Source of the DNA: Arthrobacter nitrophenolicus
Lineage (GTDB): Bacteria > Actinomycetota > Actinomycetes > Actinomycetales > Micrococcaceae
Length of the DNA stretch: 64,000 nucleotides
Direction: 5' to 3'
NCBI RefSeq assembly: GCF_000332815.1
Contig: NZ_AOFD01000020.1
Coordinates: 1-64,000, forward strand
A program made the position numbers and the translations under genes. Within the stretch, counting starts at the first letter, position 1, and each line of letters begins with the position of its first letter. A model generated the notes under the pieces. It ran no database searches and had not been told where the DNA came from. It saw only the letters and a list, made by a program, of their open reading frames with translations. This document shows, piece by piece, positions 18,652-25,492 of this stretch.

Positions 18652-19503
18652 CTACCGCGTGAGCGTGGCCAGCGTTCCGGCGGCGAAGTCCTTGGCGGTC
18701 CTGGTCCAGTGGCCCAGGAGCGCCTGCAGGTTTTCGCCGTCGGCGCGGTGGCCGGGCAGCTGTTTCTGCAGGGTGGCCAGGACGCCGGTGCGGAGCTCGG
18801 TGTTGAAGTTGACCTTGCCCACGTTCATGGCGGCCGCCTTCACCAGCTCCTCCGCCGGGATGCCGGACGCTCCGTGCAGCACCAGCGGGATGTGCGTCCT
18901 GACGGCGATGTCCTGCAGGACGTCCCAGCGCAGCTGCGGATCGCCCTTGTACTTGCCGTGGACATTGCCGACCGCCACGGCCAGCAGCTGGGCACCGGTC
19001 CGGGCGACGAAGTCCTCCACCTGGGCGGAATCGGTGAGGCCGGCCACGGAGGCGCCGGACTTGTCGGCGCCGAAGGCACGGTCCTCGTCGCCGGCGAGGT
19101 CGCCGAGTTCCGCTTCCAAGACGACGTCGGGACCAAGCAACGCGCGGGCGGAAACCACAAGCGCGATGTTGTCCTCGTAGGGAAGCGAGGAACCATCAGC
19201 GAGGACGGAATCCGCCCCCGCCGCGACGGCGTCGGCCATCACGTTCAAGTCCATGGCATGGTCAAGCTGCACTGCAACGGGCACGGACGCGGCGTCCGCC
19301 AGCCCGCGCAGTGCTGAGATGAGGCGCAGGCCGTTGGGGGTGGCGGCGGTCTTGGGCGCCACCAGCAGGATGGCGCCCAAGCCGGATTCCTCCGCGGCGC
19401 CCACCACTGCCAAGGCGGTGGTGAAGTCGTAGCAGGTGAACGCGGGGACGGCCGAGCCCTGCTGCAGGGCGGAGGTGACCAGGTGGTCCAGACGGGTGCG
19501 CAT
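18652..19503 (-). CDS. Class II (FbaA/KbaY-type) ketose-bisphosphate aldolase-like protein of a four-carbon acid sugar operon
   Basis: This zinc-dependent class II aldolase (283 aa) has all metal and catalytic positions: D81-H82 in VAVQLDHAMDLN, the E-loop at EAELGD, H182 in GNVHGKYKG, H210 in LVLHGASGIP and N232 in KVNFNTELR. The family cleaves ketose phosphates to DHAP plus an aldehyde. Here it is the last gene of the kinase-dehydrogenase-permease operon, overlapping the permease stop by one base (TGATG), so it should act on that pathway's phosphorylated intermediate. The canonical tetronate pathways use a different enzyme (OtnC/LtnC, aldolase/adducin fold) at this step. Its exact substrate is an inference. 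Confidence 0.88.
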   Translation of the reverse strand: MRTRLDHLVTSALQQGSAVPAFTCYDFTTALAVVGAAEESGLGAILLVAPKTAATPNGLRLISALRGLADAASVPVAVQLDHAMDLNVMADAVAAGADSVLADGSSLPYEDNIALVVSARALLGPDVVLEAELGDLAGDEDRAFGADKSGASVAGLTDSAQVEDFVARTGAQLLAVAVGNVHGKYKGDPQLRWDVLQDIAVRTHIPLVLHGASGIPAEELVKAAAMNVGKVNFNTELRTGVLATLQKQLPGHRADGENLQALLGHWTRTAKDFAAGTLATLTR

Positions 19504-20921
19504 CAGACGCCCAGGCCTCCCACCAGGATCCAGGCGACGAAGGTCAGCGCGAAGCCTGCCAGGCCCAGGATGGTGGTCAGGACGGTCCAGGTGCGGAGCC
19601 CGTCAGCAACCGAGAGCCCCAGGTACCGGGTCACGATCCAGAAGCCGGAGTCGTTGACGTGGCTGAGGCCGAAGGCGCCGAAGCCGATGGCGATGAGGAT
19701 CAGCGCGGTCTGGATGGGCGAGAAGCCGCCGTCGGCCACGGAGGCGGCCAGCAGGCCTGCCGTGGTGATGATGGCAACCGTGGCGGAGCCCTGGGAAGCG
19801 CGGAGGATTGCCGCAAGGATGAAGGCCATCACGATGACCGGCAGGCCCGCGGTCTGCAGCCCCTCGGCGAGTGCCTTGCCGATGCCGGAGACGGTGAGGA
19901 CCTTGCCGAAGACACCGCCGGCGCCGGTCACCAGGATGACGATGGCCGTGGGGGCCAGCGCCGAATCCATCACTTCGCCGGTGTGCTGGGAAGACCAGCC
20001 GCGGCGGATGCCCAGGAAGTAGTAGGCAAGGCCCAGGGCAGTCAGCAGTGCGATCAGCGGGGCGCCGATGAATGCAGCCAGCTGGGCGGGGAAGGAGTCC
20101 TTGGGCAGGATGACGGCGCCGACGGTGCCCACCATGATCATGAGGATCGGCAGGACGATCAGGGTGATGATCATGGCCGGGCTGGGGGCAGTCCGGACCT
20201 CGGTCTTGACGGCAACCTTGGACGTGCCCTGGGCGGCTTCCTGTTCAATCTGCGAGTTTCCGGTGCCGAAGAGGCGGAACTGCTCGGCGGTGGCGGGCAG
20301 CATGGAGAACTCGCGGCGGTTGAGCTTGCGGGCAACGAAGTAGCCCAGGACACCCACCGGAATGCACAGCACCAGGCCGAGGATGGTGGTCCAGCCAATG
20401 TCGGCGCCGAGGATGCCGGCGCCGCCCACCACGCCCGGGTGCGGCGGAACAACAACGTGGATGGCCAGCATGATGGCACCAACGGGCAGGCCGATCTTGA
20501 CCGGGTTGACGCCTGCCGCCTTGGCGAAGCCGTAAATGATGGGGATCAGGATGATGAATCCGACGTCGAAGAAGACGGGGATCGCCAGCAGGAACGCGGC
20601 CGCGGTCAGGGCTGCGATAACCCTGCGGGGTCCGAGCAGCTGGGTAAATTTCCCGGCCAGCGACTGCGCACCGCCGGAAATTTCGATCATCTTGCCCAGC
20701 ATGGCGCCGAGGCCCACCAGGATGGCCACGGAACCGAGCGTTCCGCCCATGCCTTCGGTCACGGTCTTGATGACATCCGGCAGCGGAATTCCCGCGACCA
20801 GCGCCACGGAAACGCTGACCACCAGCAGGGCCAGGAATGCCGGAATCTTGAATTTAATGACGGCCACCAGGAGCAGGGCGACCCCTGCTGCTGCTATGGC
20901 CAGAAGAGCCAGTGCGCTCAT
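19503..20921 (-). CDS. GntP family sugar-acid permease
   Basis: This 472-aa proton-coupled transporter of the gluconate/sugar-acid (GntP) family has 12-14 hydrophobic segments. Typical motifs include GMGGTLGSVAILVGLGAMLG, IPVFFDVGFIILIPIIYGFA, HVVVPPHPGVVGGAGILGAD and the C-terminal RASQGSATVAIITTAGLLA. FGLSHVNDSGFWIVTRYLGL is the conserved SHVND motif of the family. The operon context (tetronate-type kinase and dehydrogenase) points to uptake of a four-carbon sugar acid rather than gluconate, parallel to ygbN in enterobacteria. It is separated from the dehydrogenase gene by 176 bp holding a palindromic repeat. Confidence 0.93.
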   Translation of the reverse strand: MSALALLAIAAAGVALLLVAVIKFKIPAFLALLVVSVSVALVAGIPLPDVIKTVTEGMGGTLGSVAILVGLGAMLGKMIEISGGAQSLAGKFTQLLGPRRVIAALTAAAFLLAIPVFFDVGFIILIPIIYGFAKAAGVNPVKIGLPVGAIMLAIHVVVPPHPGVVGGAGILGADIGWTTILGLVLCIPVGVLGYFVARKLNRREFSMLPATAEQFRLFGTGNSQIEQEAAQGTSKVAVKTEVRTAPSPAMIITLIVLPILMIMVGTVGAVILPKDSFPAQLAAFIGAPLIALLTALGLAYYFLGIRRGWSSQHTGEVMDSALAPTAIVILVTGAGGVFGKVLTVSGIGKALAEGLQTAGLPVIVMAFILAAILRASQGSATVAIITTAGLLAASVADGGFSPIQTALILIAIGFGAFGLSHVNDSGFWIVTRYLGLSVADGLRTWTVLTTILGLAGFALTFVAWILVGGLGV

Positions 20922-21018
20922 CGTGCGTCTCCTTTGACATCGCCAGTTAAGCCTAGCGAGCTTGGCAGGTGCGGCGACGGCGGAGGGGGGACCGCCGTCG
21001 TCGTACCTCTTGGGGGAA

Positions 21019-21080
21019 GAGTTTTTGGTCAGATATGGCGACTTGGACGGACGTTAGGCCGCTTTATCTGCCAAAAACTC
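21019..21080. repeat. 62-bp dispersed palindromic element, copy 2
   Basis: The terminal inverted repeats GAGTTTTTGGTCAGATA (21019-21035) and TATCTGCCAAAAACTC (21065-21080) differ by a single bulged base. The length, ends and core match the complement of the element at 18114-18174. It lies inside the operon between the permease and dehydrogenase genes, so it may attenuate or process the transcript. Confidence 0.75.
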
Positions 21081-21097
21081 GATGGGGGTGGAACGGG

Positions 21098-21997
21098 TTA
21101 CTTGGTCCGCTTGGTGGGGGCGACCACCTTGATGACGGCGGAGTCATCGGCGGCGGCGAGTCCCTGGGCCTGGCCCAGGAGGTAGAGCTGCTCGGCGGCC
21201 GCGGCAACCGGGGCCGCGAGCCCGGCCGCGCGGGTGGCTTTGCCCACGATGCCCATGTCCTTGACGAAGATGTCCAGGCGGGACAGCACCTCGGCACCTT
21301 CCTCGTTGTAGGCCTCGAGGATCCGGGGGCCGCGGTTGGACAGCATGAAGGACCCGGCCGCGCCGGCTTCGAGGGCGGCGAGGGTCTTGGCCTGGTCCAG
21401 GCCAAGCGCGTCGGCGAGGGCCATGGCCTCCGCTGCGGCCGCGATGTGGACGCCGCAGAGAAGCTGGTTGACGGTCTTGAGGGCCTGGCCGTCGCCGGGC
21501 TTGTCGCCCACCACGGTCAGGGTGGAGGCGAGCAGTTCCAGCGCGGGTGCTGCCTTTTCGCGAGCCTCCGGGGAGGCCCCGACGACGATCAGCAGGTCGC
21601 CTTCGCCGGCGCGCTTGGGCCCGCCGGACAGCGGGGCGTCCACCAGTTCCACGCCGTATTCGGCAAGCTTCTCCACCGTGGCGGGGATGGCATCGGTGCC
21701 CACCGTACTGCCGAGGATGACGACGGCGCCCGCCTCCAGCACGGAGGCCACGCCGTTCTCGCCGAAGAGGACGTCGTTGAGCTGGTCGCCGTTGCGGACG
21801 GCCAGCAGGACAGCGTCGGCACCCTTGGCGGCTTCGCGGGCGCTGCCGAAGGTGGCGATGCCGGCTTCTTCAGCGAGCTTCAGCCGCGGTTCGGCGATGT
21901 CGAAACCGTGGACGGTCAGCTGGGAGGCGAGCCGGGTGGCCATGGGCAGGCCCATGGCGCCGAGGCCCAGGACGGTGACGGTGTAATTGCTGGTCAT
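21098..21997 (-). CDS. NAD(P)-dependent beta-hydroxyacid dehydrogenase (3-hydroxyisobutyrate/tetronate dehydrogenase type)
   Basis: This 299-aa enzyme has an N-terminal Rossmann domain (GLGAMG at 11-16), the substrate-binding motif DAPLSGGPKRAGEG (120-133) and catalytic Lys174 in GQALKTVNQLLCG, followed by the helical C-terminal domain. The family oxidises beta-hydroxyacids; the operon partner relationship (DUF1537 kinase, GntP) matches LtnD/DenD, which start L-threonate or D-erythronate catabolism. ATG 21997 is chosen because GGAGA lies 5-6 nt upstream; the longer extension runs through the palindromic repeat and is not protein-like. Confidence 0.92.
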   Translation of the reverse strand: MTSNYTVTVLGLGAMGLPMATRLASQLTVHGFDIAEPRLKLAEEAGIATFGSAREAAKGADAVLLAVRNGDQLNDVLFGENGVASVLEAGAVVILGSTVGTDAIPATVEKLAEYGVELVDAPLSGGPKRAGEGDLLIVVGASPEAREKAAPALELLASTLTVVGDKPGDGQALKTVNQLLCGVHIAAAAEAMALADALGLDQAKTLAALEAGAAGSFMLSNRGPRILEAYNEEGAEVLSRLDIFVKDMGIVGKATRAAGLAAPVAAAAEQLYLLGQAQGLAAADDSAVIKVVAPTKRTK

Positions 21998-22028
21998 GGT
22001 GTTCTCCGTTGAAGGTTGACGGCGGTTC

Positions 22029-22073
22029 GGTGATTGGGCTTGTCGAAATCCGGTTTCGACGGGCTCAACCACC
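22029..22073. repeat. Palindromic CGAAA-type intergenic repeat
   Basis: Two imperfect inverted arms, GGTGATTGGGCTTGTCGAAA (22029-22048) and GTTTCGACGGGCTCAACCACC (22053-22073), leave almost no loop. From general knowledge, the sequence style (TTTCGACGGGCTCAACCAC) resembles a dispersed repeat common in Micrococcaceae and relatives. It sits between the kinase and dehydrogenase genes. Confidence 0.65.
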
Positions 22074-22080
22074 GGAAGGA

Positions 22081-23565
22081 CTAGAAGGTGTTGCTGAGCT
22101 TGCGGGTGACGTCGGCGAGGGACTGGTCGTCGCCCACGTTGCCGGCGAAGACGATGTACGGGATGCCCTTGGCGGGGCCGTCCACCGGTTCCCAGAGGCT
22201 GACGATGCCTGGGAGCATGGGGCCGCGGACGATGGCGTGGCGGATTTCCAGGCCGTGCGCGGCGACGTCTGAGGAGGTGATGCCGCCCTTGGCGATGACG
22301 AACCGCGGCGGGAAGGTTTTCAGGGTGCGGTTGACTACGGCGACGACGGCGGCGGAGACGGTGCGCGCGATCCGCAGGCTTTCGGCGGGGTCGTCTGTCT
22401 TGATCAGCAGGCGGCTGGTGTGGACGATGACGTCGCCGCCGCGGAGGGCTTCGACCACCGTGTCCACGGTCAGGTCCAGGTGGGAAGCGGCTTCCGCCTC
22501 GCCGGCCAGGAGCTTTTCGACGTCGATCTCGACGATGCGCGCGGCGCTGTGCTGTTCGGTCAGGGCCTTGAGCTGCCTGGTGGTAACGCCCACGTGCGAA
22601 CCGACCACGATGAGGCCGCCGGCCTCGGACGGGGTGTTGCCGGCGTAGGCTTCGGCGCCGGTCAGCTCGGTACGGATTTCCTGTCCGATCCGGGCGCGGC
22701 CGAACGGAGGGCCTACCCGGTAGAGGAGCTTCTTGCCCCGGCGTTCCGCTTCCTCAAGGCCCAGGGCCAGGGCGCGGAGGTCGTTTTCGCTCACAATGTC
22801 GGCCACGATCGGGGTGGAATCGGCGGCTCCTTCGATGGCGTCGGCGATGGCCTTTGCGGAAATCGCAGGGTCCTGTGCCGCGGCGCCGGCCCGGATGGTG
22901 TTGAGGTCCAGGACGATGACGGAGTCCGCTGCAAAGCGGCCCTGCGACTTTTCCGCCACGTAGTCCGCCATGACGGAGGTGCCAAAACCGAAGGTGGCGT
23001 CCCTGGCGAACTCCGTCTCGGAGACAGGCGTCAGCGTTCCTGCGGATTCACCGGTGCCGCGCATGTAGTGCACCCCGCCGATGGTGACCCGGCCGGCGTC
23101 GGGAAATGCCGGGACCAGGACCACACCGTCGGTGCCCTCGCCGCTTACCTTGGCAACGGTGGTGGCGATGACGTCGGGTTCCAGGGGGTAGTGGCCGCGG
23201 AGGGTCGAATCGCTGCGGCTGACAAACCCCAGCCGGAGCGTGTCCGGAGAGCCGGCAGCGGCGAGCGCGTTGCGGACCACTTCCTCGTTGCGGGCGGCTG
23301 CTTCGGCGGGGTCCAGGCTGCGGGTGTTGGTCAGGACGTAGACGGCCGGCTTGGACTGGCCAAAAGCCCAGGTGAAGTCCTCCACGTCCCAGCGGGTGAG
23401 CACGGGGAGATCGGCCACGGACTGCGTCCCGGTGGGGTCGTCGTCGAGCACCACCAGCACGCGGGGAACCTCGGCGTTGGACGCGGCCAGCGTGTCTGCC
23501 ACGAGGCTGGCGGGGATCTGTACTTCCGCTGGGTAGGCGGCCAGAACATCTGCTTCAAGCGTCAC
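22081..23565 (-). CDS. Four-carbon acid sugar kinase family protein (DUF1537)
   Basis: This 494-aa kinase phosphorylates 3-oxo-tetronate (OtnK/LtnK) or D-threonate (DtnK) at C4. The N-terminal DUF1537 substrate domain opens with the hallmark VLDDDPTGTQSVADL (38-52), then VYVLTNTRSLDPAEA, FVSRSDSTLRGHYPLE and VLVPAFPDAGRVTIGGVHY. The C-terminal nucleotide-binding domain shows GGLIVVGSHVGVTTRQL and RFVIAKGGITSSDVAAHGL, then GPMLPGIVSLW and IPYIVFAGNVGD. Start GTG 23565 is chosen because GGAG sits 6 nt upstream; a longer frame reaches into the operator. It is the first gene of the operon. Confidence 0.93.
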   Translation of the reverse strand: MTLEADVLAAYPAEVQIPASLVADTLAASNAEVPRVLVVLDDDPTGTQSVADLPVLTRWDVEDFTWAFGQSKPAVYVLTNTRSLDPAEAAARNEEVVRNALAAAGSPDTLRLGFVSRSDSTLRGHYPLEPDVIATTVAKVSGEGTDGVVLVPAFPDAGRVTIGGVHYMRGTGESAGTLTPVSETEFARDATFGFGTSVMADYVAEKSQGRFAADSVIVLDLNTIRAGAAAQDPAISAKAIADAIEGAADSTPIVADIVSENDLRALALGLEEAERRGKKLLYRVGPPFGRARIGQEIRTELTGAEAYAGNTPSEAGGLIVVGSHVGVTTRQLKALTEQHSAARIVEIDVEKLLAGEAEAASHLDLTVDTVVEALRGGDVIVHTSRLLIKTDDPAESLRIARTVSAAVVAVVNRTLKTFPPRFVIAKGGITSSDVAAHGLEIRHAIVRGPMLPGIVSLWEPVDGPAKGIPYIVFAGNVGDDQSLADVTRKLSNTF

Positions 23566-23620
23566 AGTGCACTCCGTTGTGTAGTAATCCGGGCGGCGGA
23601 TCGTCAATTTTCGAATCTGT

Positions 23621-23637
23621 AAGATGTCTGACATCTT
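23621..23637. promoter_or_regulatory. GntR/FadR-type operator 1 (AAGATGTC T GACATCTT)
   Basis: A perfect 17-bp palindrome with core TGTCTGACA lies 56 bp upstream of the kinase start. The same core occurs at 23687-23695. Both lie in the divergent region between the kinase operon and the FadR-type regulator, as expected for local autoregulation. Confidence 0.7.
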
Positions 23638-23686
23638 GCATTTGAATGCTAGTGTGGCATACGACATAGAGACGCGCAAGTAGACT

Positions 23687-23695
23687 TGTCAGACA
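23687..23695. promoter_or_regulatory. GntR/FadR-type operator 2 (TGTCAGACA)
   Basis: This nine-base palindrome TGTCAGACA is within CTTGTCAGACATAT, 42 bp before the regulator start. It shares the TGTCNGACA core with operator 1, about 66 bp (six helical turns) away centre to centre, which would allow looping or independent control of the two promoters. Confidence 0.6.
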
Positions 23696-23736
23696 TATCC
23701 GCCGGGCAGAGGCCACGGCAAGGATCGGGGGCAGGA

Positions 23737-24441
23737 ATGGCAAGGAAATCGCTGGTCGGCGTCGTGGCCGACGAGCTGCTGGACCGCATCATCGAGGGCG
23801 AATTTCCGCCCGGGGCCACCGTCCCCGGCGAACACGAGCTTAGCGCCCGCCACGAAGTCAGCCGGATGACCGTGCGCGAGGCCATGAAGACCCTCCAGGC
23901 CCAGCACATCCTCAGTGTGGAACGCGGCCGCGGAACGTTCGTTAACCCGTTGAGCCGCTGGACGTCCCTGGAAGCCGTCCTTCGGGCAGCATCGGAAGGC
24001 AAGAACGAGGCCGAAGCCTCCGTCCAGCTCATCGAACTCCGCCGCATGCTGGAAACCGGAGCATGCGAGCTGGCGGCCGGCCGCATCTCGGAGCCGGACA
24101 CCGAGGCGCTGTTTGCCTACATCTCGGCCATGAAGGCAGCCCATGAAGTCAACGACGTCGCAGCGTTTGTCGAGGCCGACCTCGCCTTCCATGACGTCAT
24201 ACTGCGCGCGTCCGGCAACGTTTTCGTGTCCGTGCTGTTCGAACCGCTGCACCGGGTCCTGGAGAAGCGCCGGGCGGAAACATCGGCGGTGCCGGAAATC
24301 CAGGTGCACGCCATCGGACACCACCAGAACATCGCGGATGCGCTGCAGGCACGTGACGCCACAAAGGCGCGCCAGGCCATGGATGCGCATATGCAGCAGA
24401 CGCTGGACGACTTGAAAACCCTGGTGTTGGGCAGCAAGTAA
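23737..24441 (+). CDS. FadR/GntR family transcriptional regulator (FCD domain)
   Basis: This 234-aa regulator has an N-terminal winged helix (about 5-75: VADELLDRIIEGEFPPGATV, SARHEVSRMTVREAMKTLQA, ERGRGTFVNP) and a C-terminal all-helical FCD ligand domain (LIELRRMLETGACELAA, EADLAFHDVILRASGN, HHQNIADAL). The FCD domain usually senses a sugar acid through a metal site formed by D/H residues; D-H-H candidates are present. It is divergent from the DUF1537 operon, with two matching operators between them, so it is the likely local repressor. ATG 23737 is chosen over upstream non-ATG codons. Confidence 0.92.
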   Translation: MARKSLVGVVADELLDRIIEGEFPPGATVPGEHELSARHEVSRMTVREAMKTLQAQHILSVERGRGTFVNPLSRWTSLEAVLRAASEGKNEAEASVQLIELRRMLETGACELAAGRISEPDTEALFAYISAMKAAHEVNDVAAFVEADLAFHDVILRASGNVFVSVLFEPLHRVLEKRRAETSAVPEIQVHAIGHHQNIADALQARDATKARQAMDAHMQQTLDDLKTLVLGSK

Positions 24442-24456
24442 CCCCCAGGCAGAAGG

Positions 24457-25492
24457 TCAGGAGGCCGGCGGGGCCGTGGTCCCGCGGACCACCAGCTCAG
24501 TGGCCACTTCCAGGGCGGTGGGCGCCATGGCACCCGGCTGGTCCTGCTGTTCCGTGAGCATGCCCACGGCCATGGATGCCAGTTGCGCCAGCGGCTGCCG
24601 GACCGTGGTGAGCGGCGGCGACATCAGCGCCGCCTGTGCGATGTCATCAAAACCCACAATGCTGAGGTCCCCCGGCACATGGAGGGAACGCTGCCCCGCC
24701 GCGTTCATCACCCCGATGGCCTGCAGGTCGCTCCCCGTGAAGATCGCCGTGGGCGGCTCGGGGAGGTCCAGTAGGTCGGCACCGAGCCGCATGCCGGACT
24801 CGATACTGAAGTCGCCGTCGCGCACCAGCTCCGGCAGGACGGGCAGGCCCGCCTCGTGCAGTGCCGCCGCGTAGGCAGCGTAGCGGGCACGCCCGTGGCC
24901 CGGACTGTGCTTGCGGCCGGTGATGATGCCGATCCGCTGGTGCCCCAGGGAGAGCAGATGCCCGACGGCGGTCAGTGCGCCGGAGAACGACGCCGGACTG
25001 ACGCTGGGGATGGGCAGGTCCCCCGCGCTTTCGGGGTCGATGGCCACCGCCGGGATCTTGAGCGTCCGCACCATGCCGACCAGCCGCGACCTTGCGGGGA
25101 GCCAGCAGCAGCACACCGTCCAGGCGGTTCACCGACGGCTCACGCAGTTTCCGCCAGCGGTCAGGGGTGGAGTGGTCAGCCCGGGCGTAGGACACGGTGT
25201 AACCCAGCCGGTCCGCGGCGGCCTCGACGCCGGCCATGGTTTCCAGGATCCACGGGGAGTCAAAGTTGTTGACCACCAGCTGGAGCATGCCGGGCTGGGA
25301 GGCAGGGGTGCTGCGCTTGGAATAGTCCAGTTCTTCCAGCGCCTGCTGTACCTTGGCCCGGGTGGCTTCCGAAACGTGGGTGCGGCCGTTGAGCACCTTG
25401 GACACGGTGGGCACCGAAACCCCGGCGGCCGCCGCGACGTCGGCAATTTTGGGTCGCGGGGTGGCTGTCAACGGAGCAATCCTTGGGGTCAT
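24457..25492 (-). pseudogene. LacI family transcriptional regulator, frameshifted
   Basis: The N-terminal frame from ATG 25492 has the LacI helix-turn-helix and hinge (KIADVAAAAGVSVPTVSKVL, ALEELDYSKRS) and the first effector-domain strand up to VNRLDGVLLLAP. It then leaves frame near 25096-25099. The other frame continues ARSRLVGMVRTLKIPAVAID, GHLLSLGHQRIGIITGRKHS, PTAIFTGSDLQAIGVMNAAG and VGFDDIAQAALMSPPLTTVR. Removing one G from the GGGG run restores a 344-aa protein. It overlaps the upstream GH43 stop by ATGA, so it is the third gene of the PmoA-GH43-LacI operon. It probably controls this locus and the divergent ABC transporter. Confidence 0.9.

Noticed and set aside
19659..21185. 508-aa open frame opposite the GntP permease
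   Set aside because: Gly/Asp-rich antisense shadow; it crosses a palindromic repeat.
18114..22073. CRISPR array in the repeat-rich intergenic spaces
   Set aside because: The repeats are palindromic, single per gap, not regularly spaced and have no spacers or cas genes.
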